NCBI GenBank assembly: GCA_019637615.1
Contig: JAHBVJ010000001.1
Coordinates: 186,001 to 250,000, forward strand
Origin: Anaerolineae bacterium
GTDB lineage: Bacteria > Chloroflexota > Anaerolineae > Aggregatilineales > UBA2796
Length of the DNA: 64,000 bases
Direction of reading: 5' to 3'
How positions within the stretch are numbered: position 1 is the first letter of the stretch; every line of letters starts with the position of its first letter. Below, one piece after another: positions 19,022 through 27,999 of this stretch. The notes under the pieces are model-generated. The model was given only the letters and a program-made list of their open reading frames with translations. It searched no databases and was not told the origin of the DNA. The position numbers and the translations under genes were made by a program.

Positions 19022-19810
19022 TCATTGGTCTCCGTGTAGGCTTTCAAAGATTTGGCGGTCGGCGGGGTCAAGGCGTGCCAGCAAATCTGCGCCCAGACGT
19101 GCATACACGCGCTGTGTGAACAGTTCCATCCAGATGAATTGGCGTGCGACTCCGACGAGGTTGCGGTTGCGCGTGATCGTCCCCATCATCTCTTGTCCGG
19201 TGCTGGCGATCAGCACTTCGAGGTCATCGGCAATCACCATCAACATGCCGGTCAAGCGCTGAATCTCGCTTTCAAGCGGCGGATGTCGTGCGACGTTGGT
19301 CAGCGCCAACTCGCCCTCACCAGTCAGCAGCGCGCTGATCGCTAGTCCACGCTCCTGAGCTTGCATCACGTCGGTACGCAGCACCCCTAACTCAGGATCA
19401 GGCAGCACAAACATCAGGTCGGTCTTTGCCTCGCGGATCATCTGAAGCGCGTAAGAGTAGATCGACTGCTGACTACTGATCGTCCATAAGCGTTCTTCAT
19501 CGGGCGCTTGGTAGAGCTGACGGAGTCCATCGCGCAGACCAGCCATCAACTGCTGCTGTTCCCGCGCGTGGTTATCGAGCAGCACGTCCGGCGGAAGGGG
19601 ACGGTAAAGGGTGGCGCGTTCTTCCAGCGTTTCCAGCACGGCTCCCCGGTTGCGCAAGCGTCCTAACGCCTCATACACCATCGAGCGTGGAATGCCAGCC
19701 TCTTTCGCAAGCTGGTAGCCTGTAGCGGGGTTATCCCGCAGGAGTTCCAGATAGATTTTCGCTTCGTACTCGGTAAACCCGACGGCAATGAGGCTCGTTG
19801 TGAGATCCAT
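19022..19810 (-). CDS. TrmB-family transcriptional regulator
   Basis: A 262-residue regulator. A winged helix-turn-helix at the N-terminus (MDLTTSLIAVGFTEYEAKIY and GYQLAKEAGIPRSMVYEALGRL) is followed by the TrmB phospholipase-D-like sensing fold. The ATG at 19810 is chosen because it follows AGGA, whereas the ATG at 19837 lacks a site and lies just below an operator-like repeat. TrmB proteins usually sense sugars, but here the next gene upstream is a metal-exporting ATPase. The promoters of both genes carry AGTAGT/ACTACT half-sites, so control of the exporter is inferred. The protein has no Cys, which argues against thiol-based metal sensing. Confidence 0.87.
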   Translation of the reverse strand: MDLTTSLIAVGFTEYEAKIYLELLRDNPATGYQLAKEAGIPRSMVYEALGRLRNRGAVLETLEERATLYRPLPPDVLLDNHAREQQQLMAGLRDGLRQLYQAPDEERLWTISSQQSIYSYALQMIREAKTDLMFVLPDPELGVLRTDVMQAQERGLAISALLTGEGELALTNVARHPPLESEIQRLTGMLMVIADDLEVLIASTGQEMMGTITRNRNLVGVARQFIWMELFTQRVYARLGADLLARLDPADRQIFESLHGDQ

Positions 19811-19842
19811 GAGGGACTGTCCTGTAGATAGCTGCATCCATT

Positions 19843-19899
19843 AGTAGTCTAGCGTCGAATTCGTAGAACGAACATAGACTACTCGGAGAGTCATGTCAA
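19843..19899 (-). promoter_or_regulatory. TrmB-like gene promoter with operator dyad
   Basis: Minus-strand TTGACA (19894-19899) and TATGTT (19871-19876) are 17 bases apart. A perfect 9-bp inverted repeat, AGTAGTCTA at 19843-19851 and TAGACTACT at 19875-19883, brackets the predicted start, as expected for autoregulation. Confidence 0.6.
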
Positions 19900-19933
19900 C
19901 CTGAGTGTCGCTTCTCTAAGTTGACATGACTCT
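19887..19933. terminator. 14-bp perfect hairpin between ATPase and regulator
   Basis: Perfect 14-bp inverted repeat with a 19-base loop between the ATPase 3' end and the regulator's promoter. One arm contains the regulator's -35 box. It could end the ATPase transcript or serve as a further operator. Confidence 0.5.
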
Positions 19934-19977
19934 AGCACGAACTGGACGCCGACAAACCTCTAGCGGTTGATGCAGGG

Positions 19978-21945
19978 TTAGCCGAACAGGACTTTTCGGC
20001 TGAACGAAAGCAAGCGCAGCCCGTTGGTGACGACGATTACGGTGCTGCCTTCATGCCCGACCACGCCGAACGGCAGCGGCAAGCTGAAGCCCAAGGCGCT
20101 GATGACCAGCACCACGATCACGGCAAGCGCGAACGTCAGATTCTGGTACACGATGCGCCGTGCGCGGCGGCTGAGGTGCATGGCGTAAGCGATATTGCTC
20201 AGGTCGTCTGACATCAGCACGACATCCGCCGTCTCAAGGGCGACATCCGTGCCCGCCGCGCCCATCGCGATGCCTATCGAAGCGCTGGCGAGGGCTGGCG
20301 CATCATTTACGCCGTCGCCCACCATCGCGGTGACGCCATGCTTCGCTTCGATGGCCTTGATAGCGTCGGCTTTGTGTTCGGGCAGCAGACTGGCACATAC
20401 TTCGTCAGCGCCGATCTGCTTGGCTATCGAGCGCGCCACCCGTTCGTTATCGCCCGTCAGGATGACGATATGTTGCACGCCCGCGGCTCGCAGTGACTTG
20501 AGGACGTTGGCGGCTCCCTCTCGCAGTTGATCCGCCAGCGCGATCAAGCCGAGCCATGCGCCCGCGTAGACGAGCAGGGTCGTTTTGCCTTCTTCTTCCA
20601 GCCGATCTCGCTCGGCAAGCAGTGGCAGCGGCACTGCAAGGCCGTTGCTGGTCATCAACCGTTCGGTGCCGACCAAAACCATCTGACCACCTACGCTGCC
20701 CGACACGCCCATCCCCGGCACCGCCTGAAACGTGTCCGGTTCGCCAATCGTCAGCCCTGACTCTTGGGCTTTGGCGACGATAGCCGAGGCCAGCGGATGT
20801 TCCGAGTGCATTTCTACCGTCGCAGCGGTAGCCAGCAGTTCATCAGCGGAACTATTTTCGTAAGGAACAACATCGACTACGGCTGGCTTGCCCGTCGTGA
20901 TCGTACCCGTCTTGTCGAAGGCCACCGCCTTGATCGTCGCCATCTGCTCAAGATAGGCACCACCCTTGAACAAGATGCCATGCCGCGCCGCATTGGCGAT
21001 AGCCGACAGGATCGAGGCGGGCGTCGAGATGATCAATGCGCATGGGGAAGCCACCGTCATCAGCACCATCGCGCGGTAGAAGTTGTCGCTAAAACTTGGC
21101 CCGTTCGGTAATAGCGGCGGAATGATGATGTACAGGATAACGGCGAAAACGACGAATGCAGCGTACCTTTGCTCAAATTCATCGAGGAAGCGCTGGGTAT
21201 TAGCGCGTTGACCTTGTGCAGTTTCTACCATCTGGATGATGCGCGACAGTGTCGTGTCGTTCACCGAGCGCGTGACGCGTACGTCTACGCCGCCATTCTG
21301 GTTAACGGTGCCCGCGAACACGTCATCGCCCACTGCCTTCAAAACTGGCATCGATTCGCCAGTGATCGGAGATTGATCTACGGTGGTATTGCCTGCGATG
21401 ACCTTCCCATCAATCGGAAACCGTTCGCCCGGTCGGATCACGACGACGTCGTCAATTTGAAGGTTCTCGATGGGCACGACGTTCAGTTCACCATCGCGCC
21501 GCACGGTGGCTTCGTTAGGGCGCAGTTTCAGCAGCGCGCGGATGGCGTTGCGGCTGCGATCCATCGCATAGGCTTGCAACACATTGCTCAGGGAGAATAG
21601 GAACAGCAGAATTGCGCCTTCTCGCCACTGGTCAACAATCGCAGCGCCGATAGCTGCCAAAACCATTAGCAGATCGACGTTGATTTCGCGTTTGCGCAAG
21701 CTTGCCATGCCCTGCTGCACGCCGAACCAACCGCCCGCGACATAAGACACGATGTTGAAGCCGAGGATAATCCCCGTTGGCAGGTCAAACCGCTCTGCTA
21801 CAGCGCTCGCGATAACCGCCGCTAAGGTCACGATCACGAGGATCGGTTCCAGCCGTTCTTGGCTAAACAGAGACGGGCTGGTGGTTGTATCCGGTTTCGC
21901 TGCTGCCCCGATCGGCTTGTTGCCGAGGACTGATTGTTGAAGCAT
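19978..21945 (-). CDS. P1B-4-type metal-exporting ATPase
   Basis: A 655-residue P-type ATPase. It has TGES, the transmembrane SPC motif (Ser300-Pro-Cys302), the phosphorylation site DKTGT with Asp344, the SEHPLA motif, GDGVND and HEGST in the last helix pair. SPC with HEGST marks subgroup P1B-4, whose members (CtpD, PfeT/ZosA, CoaT) export Fe(II), Co(II) or related metals. There is no N-terminal heavy-metal-binding domain. The ATG at 21945 follows AGGAG. The gene is read from a strong promoter overlapped by a palindrome at 21989-22014. The TrmB-like gene downstream is its probable regulator. Metal specificity cannot be fixed from sequence. Confidence 0.92.
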   Translation of the reverse strand: MLQQSVLGNKPIGAAAKPDTTTSPSLFSQERLEPILVIVTLAAVIASAVAERFDLPTGIILGFNIVSYVAGGWFGVQQGMASLRKREINVDLLMVLAAIGAAIVDQWREGAILLFLFSLSNVLQAYAMDRSRNAIRALLKLRPNEATVRRDGELNVVPIENLQIDDVVVIRPGERFPIDGKVIAGNTTVDQSPITGESMPVLKAVGDDVFAGTVNQNGGVDVRVTRSVNDTTLSRIIQMVETAQGQRANTQRFLDEFEQRYAAFVVFAVILYIIIPPLLPNGPSFSDNFYRAMVLMTVASPCALIISTPASILSAIANAARHGILFKGGAYLEQMATIKAVAFDKTGTITTGKPAVVDVVPYENSSADELLATAATVEMHSEHPLASAIVAKAQESGLTIGEPDTFQAVPGMGVSGSVGGQMVLVGTERLMTSNGLAVPLPLLAERDRLEEEGKTTLLVYAGAWLGLIALADQLREGAANVLKSLRAAGVQHIVILTGDNERVARSIAKQIGADEVCASLLPEHKADAIKAIEAKHGVTAMVGDGVNDAPALASASIGIAMGAAGTDVALETADVVLMSDDLSNIAYAMHLSRRARRIVYQNLTFALAVIVVLVISALGFSLPLPFGVVGHEGSTVIVVTNGLRLLSFSRKVLFG

Positions 21946-21988
21946 GTCGTCTCCTCTCGAAGATGGAGATGGGAAGAATAGTCATTTG

Positions 21989-22047
21989 ATAGTAGTTCTA
22001 ATTATGACTACTATTCTGAGTATAGACTCATATCGTTAGGAAGTCAA
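21989..22047 (-). promoter_or_regulatory. ATPase promoter with overlapping operator
   Basis: Minus-strand TTGACT (22042-22047) and TATACT (22019-22024) are 17 bases apart, a strong sigma-70-type promoter. At the predicted start lies an 8-bp inverted repeat ATAGTAGT / ACTACTAT with a 10-base gap. A smaller GAGT/ACTC repeat covers the -10 box. Layout suits a repressor; half-sites match those at the TrmB-like gene. Confidence 0.7.
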
Positions 22048-22296
22048 CGGAGAAAACGCGGGGTGCAGACAAGGTGAACCTGCCTCTGAGCCACATTTTC
22101 CATGATCGCAGTCTTGAGATTCGGGAGATGCAGATGGTTGGACGAAATCGGCATAGGTGGCTTGTTCCCTACGCTGTCAAGCCTATGGGGTGACCTTATT
22201 CGCTATGTTGCAGATGGGGTTTGCATCCAGTAAGGCGAATCGGCAATCAATTGAGAAAGTTTTGAGGAAGTTAGCTGAAGAAGTGTGAATCACGTA

Positions 22297-22323
22297 GAGA
22301 GGCAGCCTATATCGCTGCCTCTC
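22297..22323 (-). terminator. Hairpin after CSLREA gene
   Basis: Perfect 10-bp inverted repeat (GAGAGGCAGC / GCTGCCTCTC) with a 7-base loop, about 34 bp past the CSLREA-protein stop codon. No T-run follows. Apart from this hairpin and the ATPase promoter, the 21946-22356 gap holds nothing else recognisable. Confidence 0.6.
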
Positions 22324-22356
22324 CCATCTCAGACAATGCGTGAACAGCGCGATTGC

Positions 22357-23538
22357 TTAGGCTTTTTCGACCGCACCAATATCGCAGATCACGGTTCCAT
22401 TCGCATCGCCATCTATCGGACGTATCGTGCCATAGAAGTCGTCGGAAAGGCAGCCCGCGTTTAGCCCGCCATCGATCACAGGGCTACCTGCCTGTGGAAT
22501 GAAGCCCCGACCTAATTGGGGATTGCCAACCGGAATAGTACCGCAGCCGGGTGTTGATTCTAGATTGCCGCCATTGTCGATGAGGGTGAATCCTGCGCCC
22601 GGATAGCAGTTGGTGGTGTTCGCCAAAATCGTATTTTTCAGGCTGATCGTGCCGGACGTGCCGTTGAGACCGTACGTATTGTTGACAATAGTACTGTTGA
22701 TGATGATGAATTGCCCCCCGACTTCGGGATCAATCGCCGTTTGGGTTGTGCCCGCGATGATCGTATTCTTGACGGTTACCGTGGCTCCAGCCGCCACAAT
22801 CCCGCCAGCCGTGCCCACGTTGTTCATCATCACGTAGCTGACGGTCAGCGGGCCAGTAGTCGAGATATGCACCTGACCAGCGCCAAAACTCGTATGCGTG
22901 ACCGTTCCGCCGCCAGCACCAATATTTAATGTATAGGGAACACCACCTACCAAGGAACTGTTGGAGACGTTCAACACCGCGTTGCCGCTGTGTGTATCGA
23001 TCATATGGGATGTTGACAGTTGCACATTCACTTGTCCGGCGGTTGCCACGATGCTTTGTGAGCAGGCAATGCTGTCATTGATAATGTTCAAGTTGCCCGC
23101 ACTCTGAAAGCAAACTGACCCCGAACCCGCTATGTTGACATTTTGAACGGTTAGCGTGCTTCCGGCCTTAGATACGAACAACGTTCCGGTAGGAATATTG
23201 ACATTTAAGGTGATTTTGCCACTACCGCCATAAATGGTAACGGTATTGCCAGCGGTGATGGTAGGCAGAGCCGCATTGACCGTGACGGAACTAACATTGA
23301 AGACGATCATGTCATTTCCGGTGCCACTCGGACAAGCATCGACTGCTGTATGGGTAACGGCGGCGCGAATGGCCTCACGCAGGGAACAGTTGCCATTGAC
23401 GCTGTTGTCATCTGCCGAGGTATTGACTAGGAAGGTAGCAGCTTTGGCGGGTGCAAATGAGCCTGCCCCGAATAGCAGCGTAACGGCGAGGATGGCAGTC
23501 AGGGCAACTTTGATGGGGACTGAGATTGAGATCCGCAT
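22357..23538 (-). CDS. Exported CSLREA beta-helix surface protein
   Basis: A 393-residue secreted protein. The signal peptide (about 1-32) is followed by the CSLREA domain (NCSLREAIRAA near residue 50), parallel beta-helix repeats rich in Asn, Thr and Val, and a C-terminal choice-of-anchor Q-like end (GSPVIDGGLNAGC to CDIGAVEKA). Four or so Cys are near the ends. Proteins of this type are cell-surface or secreted in Chloroflexota and other environmental bacteria and may be adhesins or polysaccharide-binding proteins; the exact role is unknown. The ATG at 23538 has AGGAG 6 bases upstream. No partner genes adjoin it. Confidence 0.87.
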   Translation of the reverse strand: MRISISVPIKVALTAILAVTLLFGAGSFAPAKAATFLVNTSADDNSVNGNCSLREAIRAAVTHTAVDACPSGTGNDMIVFNVSSVTVNAALPTITAGNTVTIYGGSGKITLNVNIPTGTLFVSKAGSTLTVQNVNIAGSGSVCFQSAGNLNIINDSIACSQSIVATAGQVNVQLSTSHMIDTHSGNAVLNVSNSSLVGGVPYTLNIGAGGGTVTHTSFGAGQVHISTTGPLTVSYVMMNNVGTAGGIVAAGATVTVKNTIIAGTTQTAIDPEVGGQFIIINSTIVNNTYGLNGTSGTISLKNTILANTTNCYPGAGFTLIDNGGNLESTPGCGTIPVGNPQLGRGFIPQAGSPVIDGGLNAGCLSDDFYGTIRPIDGDANGTVICDIGAVEKA

Positions 23539-24201
23539 GTCAAACTCCTATTGCAACGATACCCAAAGACTACGGATGCATCGTCAACGGATCGTCAAGT
23601 AACTGCCCCAAATAAGTAAATAATCGACCAAACTTACAGGCGTTACACAATTGTTATGAGATTGCCAACCACCTGATGGTCTGTAGCGACGCATAGCCCT
23701 TCAGTTAGCGAATGCGGCATCAGGGTAGCGCGTGCAATCATGATTACCTCCCTGCTACGCCCTGTTGAACCGTTGACGACGGCAGACAGCGGTGATGGAA
23801 CGTCAACGACCACGGCACATAAGGTTTGCCTTGCGGTCACGTAGGGGCGTGGAAACACCCTGCCGAGATTGTTATTAGTCTAGATTTTGTGAACGGGACT
23901 GCATGATTTACCATAATAGAAATGGATTTTGTGAGGGAAATTACTGAACAGTGCCTCATCTAGCATTTTATTACATGCATCGAAGCTTGCCATATAGCCA
24001 TCATTGACACGTGGGTTGGTGCAGATTTTGATGTGCAACGCACTTTGCTCGTCTGGATTGGCTCGCATAAATCAATTCTACCTGACGGATTTTCGCATCG
24101 TGATGCTTATAAATTCTTGGTTGCAGAGATCAAACAGCATTTTAGACACGTCTGAATATGGAGGTCATCTGACCGATCAATGACGTTCAGAGGCAGATTA
24201 G
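23539..24201. other. Gene-poor stretch before second sigma factor
   Basis: About 660 bp without a convincing gene. The best candidate is the 62-codon minus-strand frame at 23880-24068, which is listed separately at low confidence. The frame at 23643-23858 has no family resemblance or ribosome site. An A/T-rich stretch and AGAGG site precede the sigma gene at 24202. Confidence 0.5.
23880..24068 (-). CDS. Doubtful small hypothetical protein
   Basis: A 62-codon frame with an AGGTAGA stretch 8 bases before its ATG and a mixed polar composition with three Cys. No family is recognised. It could be a remnant or a chance frame; it is listed only because nothing else accounts for this part of the gap. 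Confidence 0.2.
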   Translation of the reverse strand: MRANPDEQSALHIKICTNPRVNDGYMASFDACNKMLDEALFSNFPHKIHFYYGKSCSPVHKI

Positions 24202-24774
24202 ATGGACTCACAAACTGAAAAGAAACTGGTTCAATCAGCGCAAAATGGAGATGAAGAGGCGATGGGCGCGTTGTACGATGCCAACGTAGATCGCATCTAT
24301 CGTTATATCTTCAATAGAGTAAACAACGCTGAATTAGCCCGTGACTTAACCAGTGATGTATTCTTCAGAATGGTCAAAGACCTAGCAACGTTCGAGTATC
24401 GCGACGTTCCTTTGATTGCATGGCTATACCGGATCGCCAATTTCTGCGTCATTGACCATTTTCGTCAGTCTGAGCGAGATGTCAGTGATGCTAATCTTGA
24501 AGAGATCGATATTGTCGATGATATACAACCTCCACTGGACCAAAACCTCATCGCAGAAGATCAAGCGAAGTACCTCCGTGATGCAATGACCAAATTGACA
24601 AGCGAACAACAGCAAGTCGTCATATTGCGCTTTGTCGAAGGACACGATCTAAAGAAGACGGCTGAGTTGTTGGGAAAAACTGTTAATAGTGTAAAAGTTT
24701 TGCAGCACCGAGCAGTTCATGCACTAGGACGAGCACTGCAATCTCTCAATAAAGATGATATTGTCGTTGATTGA
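24202..24774 (+). CDS. ECF RNA polymerase sigma factor (second)
   Basis: A 190-residue sigma-70 family ECF factor. Region 2 shows ALYDANVDRIYRYIFNRV and DLTSDVFFRMVKDLATF; region 4 shows LTSEQQQVVILRFVEGHDLKKTAELLGKTVNSVKVLQHRA. The ATG follows AGAGG at about 8 bases. It precedes a membrane protein of the DUF5667 type by 139 bp, on the same strand, which is the likely anti-sigma partner. Its A/T content is visibly higher than that of the first sigma gene. No promoter similar to those at 15325 or 18548 was found upstream, so it probably serves a different regulon. Confidence 0.93.
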   Translation: MDSQTEKKLVQSAQNGDEEAMGALYDANVDRIYRYIFNRVNNAELARDLTSDVFFRMVKDLATFEYRDVPLIAWLYRIANFCVIDHFRQSERDVSDANLEEIDIVDDIQPPLDQNLIAEDQAKYLRDAMTKLTSEQQQVVILRFVEGHDLKKTAELLGKTVNSVKVLQHRAVHALGRALQSLNKDDIVVD

Positions 24775-24913
24775 TCGAACAACTTGACCAGTAACTTTCT
24801 ACGTGAGAAGACGGTAATTACGGTAGATGTTGTATTTGCATCATATCGAATATCAGGATTAGCACTTATGAATATGCGCTATAGCCAGTTGGTACATCAG
24901 AAAGTGAGAGCTT

Positions 24914-26194
24914 ATGGCAGAAAATGCTAAGCGTCAATCTGATGAAACCGATGCGAGTGAGCAATTCAACGATATTCTAAATGCGTCGGAAAGAAATGGG
25001 TCAATTGACGCGCCTAGTGATCTAACCTATTTGCAGCAGGTAGCGAATAAGGTGCGCGAGCTACCACAGCCCACACTGCCTGCCGATGATAAAGCTGCGC
25101 TGCGGGCGGCAATGCTCGCGGAATTCCGTAAACAACACGCCAAACCCGTGTCAGTCACGCCCATACCTATCCAGAAAAGGAGCAAGTGGTATTCCGGTCA
25201 GGCATTTATGCGGCTGGTGGCGGCAGCTTGCCTGATCCTAGCCTTCGCATTTGGTGGCGGTGCGTTACGGATTTCGGCAGCAAGTCTTCCCGGTGAACCG
25301 TTTTATGGACTGAAGCGCTTTACCGAACAGGTCGCACTTATCTTTACAAGTGGCGATGCGAGAACACTCAAACTTTCGGAACTGCTACAAACCCGGTTGA
25401 CCGAGGTTCAGACTCTCATCGCGCGTGGCGAAATGATCACAGATAATGTCGTCAATGACACGATGATGAGCCTCAAAGCCGCCTTACAGGTAGAAACCGA
25501 TGCACACAAACGCGAACAACTGATGGGGCAAACCGCCGTCGTTTTCACCGAGGCTCAGACGCAAGGCAAGCTGAATCAGACCACCTTGTTGGTTGCCTTG
25601 AATACGGTAGAAGTATCACCGGATGAATTCTTCGCTTCGAGCGCCGTTGTTCAGCTCACACCAACGCCAACGATGACCGTTACCGCCATGCCCACCAATC
25701 CTGTGGTGGAGGTGCCAGTTGTATCAGCGTCAATGACGCCTACTGCTGTTCCTAGTGAAACGCCTACCAACACGGAAATGGCAACGTATACCCCGACGCC
25801 GATGCCAACCTATACTGCAACTGCGACTGCCAGCCTGACGCCTACGCCAACTGCATCGGAAACGAATACGACCACACCGACGTTTACGCCGTCAGTCACT
25901 TATACAATTACAGCTTCGCCAACTAGTACGCCAACCGATACGGTTACGGCATCCCCGACACAGACGCCATCAGCGACAGACACCGAGATGCCAACCGAGA
26001 CACCAACCTTTACGCAGACGCCGGAGGCTACTTCTACACTTCGAGCAACATCAACGCCGAAGTTCACAAAGACGCCCAAACCGAAAGTGACGAAGACACC
26101 TAAACCCGCCAATACGCGGCGTCCTCCAAACACGCCTAAACCGAAAAATGAGAATAAGCCAGAAAATCCGGGGGGAGGTAAGCCTCCTAAATGA
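24914..26194 (+). CDS. DUF5667 membrane protein with Thr/Pro tail
   Basis: A 426-residue protein. A cytosolic N-terminus of about 95 residues (Glu/Asp-rich, with NKVRELPQPTLPADDKAALR) precedes one transmembrane helix near residues 97-118. The DUF5667 core follows (SLPGEPFYGLKRFTEQV to about 235), then a long Thr/Pro/Ser-rich linker (about 250-385) and a Lys/Pro-rich end. It follows the second ECF sigma gene, so its cytosolic part is the likely sigma-binding segment. DUF5667 proteins occur next to ECF sigma factors; an anti-sigma function is inferred. The perfect palindrome at 26243-26274 ends the unit. Confidence 0.82.
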   Translation: MAENAKRQSDETDASEQFNDILNASERNGSIDAPSDLTYLQQVANKVRELPQPTLPADDKAALRAAMLAEFRKQHAKPVSVTPIPIQKRSKWYSGQAFMRLVAAACLILAFAFGGGALRISAASLPGEPFYGLKRFTEQVALIFTSGDARTLKLSELLQTRLTEVQTLIARGEMITDNVVNDTMMSLKAALQVETDAHKREQLMGQTAVVFTEAQTQGKLNQTTLLVALNTVEVSPDEFFASSAVVQLTPTPTMTVTAMPTNPVVEVPVVSASMTPTAVPSETPTNTEMATYTPTPMPTYTATATASLTPTPTASETNTTTPTFTPSVTYTITASPTSTPTDTVTASPTQTPSATDTEMPTETPTFTQTPEATSTLRATSTPKFTKTPKPKVTKTPKPANTRRPPNTPKPKNENKPENPGGGKPPK

Positions 26195-26242
26195 TGACTC
26201 ATAAAGGCGTAAGTTCGCGTCACGATATACAGTGAATAGGCA

Positions 26243-26274
26243 AAAAAATAGAGGGTCATGACCCTCTATTTTTT
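26243..26274. terminator. Perfect 16-bp palindromic terminator
   Basis: Two 16-base halves are exact inverted copies, A-run first and T-run last, with TAGAGGGTCA beside the axis. This is the classic form of a bidirectional factor-independent terminator. Confidence 0.88.
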
Positions 26275-26560
26275 GCGCAAAATTGAATACAGTAAGGATA
26301 GTATAAAGCAAGTGCGACGTTGAGAATTATTGAACGTCGCTGTGGATGGTTGAGCCTCTAATATTAGCTGTACTTTGAAGGCCCAAAGGATGCTTTAATG
26401 CGTTGTACTGTTGCCCTACCAATGGTGAATTGGGGCACTGCAATAGCGTAGAAGAGAAATCAGATATAGTTGCTCTCAAAAGGAAGATTCATCGGGTATC
26501 GGGGTAGAAAAGGCGACTTAACAATAACGCGGCGTACACTGCTTATAATGCTTATAAACA

Positions 26561-26600
26561 GTATGCCGTGCATCCGCTCGAAAGCAAATGCACGGCATAC
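26561..26600 (-). terminator. 12-bp hairpin after 26643-27962
   Basis: Perfect 12-bp inverted repeat (GTATGCCGTGCA / TGCACGGCATAC) with a 16-base loop, about 42 bp past the minus-strand stop codon. It is a likely transcription end for the Tad-like cluster. Confidence 0.6.
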
Positions 26601-26642
26601 CAGTGTAGTTTAGGCACACCTTGGGGACTGTTCAAGCTGCAC

Positions 26643-27962
26643 CTAGGTAGGATCGATTGCTAATATCCACCACTCTACCTGACCTACTTCGATCTGGTAT
26701 TTTCCGGACGGGATGTTGAAAACATTGGCATCCCCAGTCGCCTCAAAAACCCGATTATGGTCGTTGACGGATCTCAACTTGAGACTGACAGCCGATGATG
26801 ACCGAGAAAAAATGCTGTAGATGCCAGCTTTTAGGGTGAGTGTCTGACCTTTAGTAGCACCACTGAGAATAGTGACCTGCCCAGACGCGATACCCTTCAC
26901 CTGCTCGGTAACCGCATAAATCTGGTAGCGCCGCATAGTAGTAATCAGCGTTTCATAGGCCGACTTTACTGCTGCCGCTTTTTTCGCCACCACTTCCGCC
27001 TGATCCTGATACAGTTTGAAGGCCGTGTCGAAGTCTTCTACATCGGGTTGCATCGCCGCTTGATACAACTTGGCGCTCACGATTTGTTCGTCCAATTGGG
27101 TCAGGTAGGCGTTAATGTAATTGATGAAGGCATTATGCGCTGGTAGTATCACCTCACGACGAATATTCAAGGGGATAACGCGAAGGTTGATGAATGTGAT
27201 TTGGTTGCGAATTTTGCGGATGTTGTCTACTTGATCAGTAACCTTGGCTAGTGTGCCAATGGATACGGAAGTAGCGTCGTTCAACATACTTGAAGTCTCA
27301 TCCGCCGCTTTTTTCATCGATGTAACTTTGTCGCTGAACGCGGCGTACAAAGGCGGCACCAATTCCGTCAAATCTGGTGGCAACGTTGCGGTTGCTGTCG
27401 GTAGTCGTGGCACTGGTGTAAAAGTCGGGCGCGGTGTCCGTGTTGGGAGGATCGTACTGGTTGGTAGCGGGGTTTCGGTGCTGCGCCGTTCCAGTGTAAC
27501 AATGATACTCTCCTGAGTAGGTTGTAGCGTAGTATTTTGAGCTTTTGCTTGTCCATAGGAAGACATTGCGCTTGCGGCAACCACCTGCTGCCTGTTGGAG
27601 AGCATAAACAGACTCACCAGCACAATAACCAGCGCAACGCTGAGACCTCCTATTAGGAGCAGCGTTGATAAGTGCTTGTCAGAGGCATGAATCGGAAGCG
27701 GATTGGTTGAAGGATGCTGATATGGCAACCGCGACAATATCGCCTTCGCCGCAACAGTATATTGGTTAGTAGGCAGTTTCAACAGTTCTTCTAGAATGAA
27801 GTAACGCTGCTGCTGATTTTCCGCGACTTGCGCAAATAACCACCAACCATGAGGGTCAGATGGTGTACGCTGTAGATAGTTTTTCAGCATATGTCGTGCG
27901 GCATCAGTTTTACTCGCAACGATCATCTGTTGGATATTGTCAAGGTTCGAAGGTAGTGCCAT
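26643..27962 (-). CDS. Membrane protein, last gene of Tad-like cluster
   Basis: A 439-residue single-pass protein. The cytosolic N-terminus of about 80 residues has helical, TPR-like spacing (AARHMLKNYLQRTPSDPHGWWLFAQVAEN). One transmembrane helix is near 98-120, followed by a Thr/Pro linker, a long helical segment and a beta-rich C-terminal domain of about 70 residues. The ATG at 27962 has GGAG 8 bases upstream. It follows the TadE/fibronectin gene by 37 bp and is probably cotranscribed, suggesting a role in the same surface structure. The family is not recognised. Confidence 0.75.
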   Translation of the reverse strand: MALPSNLDNIQQMIVASKTDAARHMLKNYLQRTPSDPHGWWLFAQVAENQQQRYFILEELLKLPTNQYTVAAKAILSRLPYQHPSTNPLPIHASDKHLSTLLLIGGLSVALVIVLVSLFMLSNRQQVVAASAMSSYGQAKAQNTTLQPTQESIIVTLERRSTETPLPTSTILPTRTPRPTFTPVPRLPTATATLPPDLTELVPPLYAAFSDKVTSMKKAADETSSMLNDATSVSIGTLAKVTDQVDNIRKIRNQITFINLRVIPLNIRREVILPAHNAFINYINAYLTQLDEQIVSAKLYQAAMQPDVEDFDTAFKLYQDQAEVVAKKAAAVKSAYETLITTMRRYQIYAVTEQVKGIASGQVTILSGATKGQTLTLKAGIYSIFSRSSSAVSLKLRSVNDHNRVFEATGDANVFNIPSGKYQIEVGQVEWWILAIDPT

Positions 27963-27999
27963 GATGTTGCTCCCGTCTACATTGATGCGCTAAAGCAAA

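Larger units (their letters stand above)
26195..26642. other. Intergenic stretch with terminators
   Basis: No gene seen. It contains the strong palindromic terminator at 26243-26274, an 8-bp hairpin at 26314-26340 and a 12-bp hairpin at 26561-26600. It separates two convergent transcription units. Confidence 0.6.
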
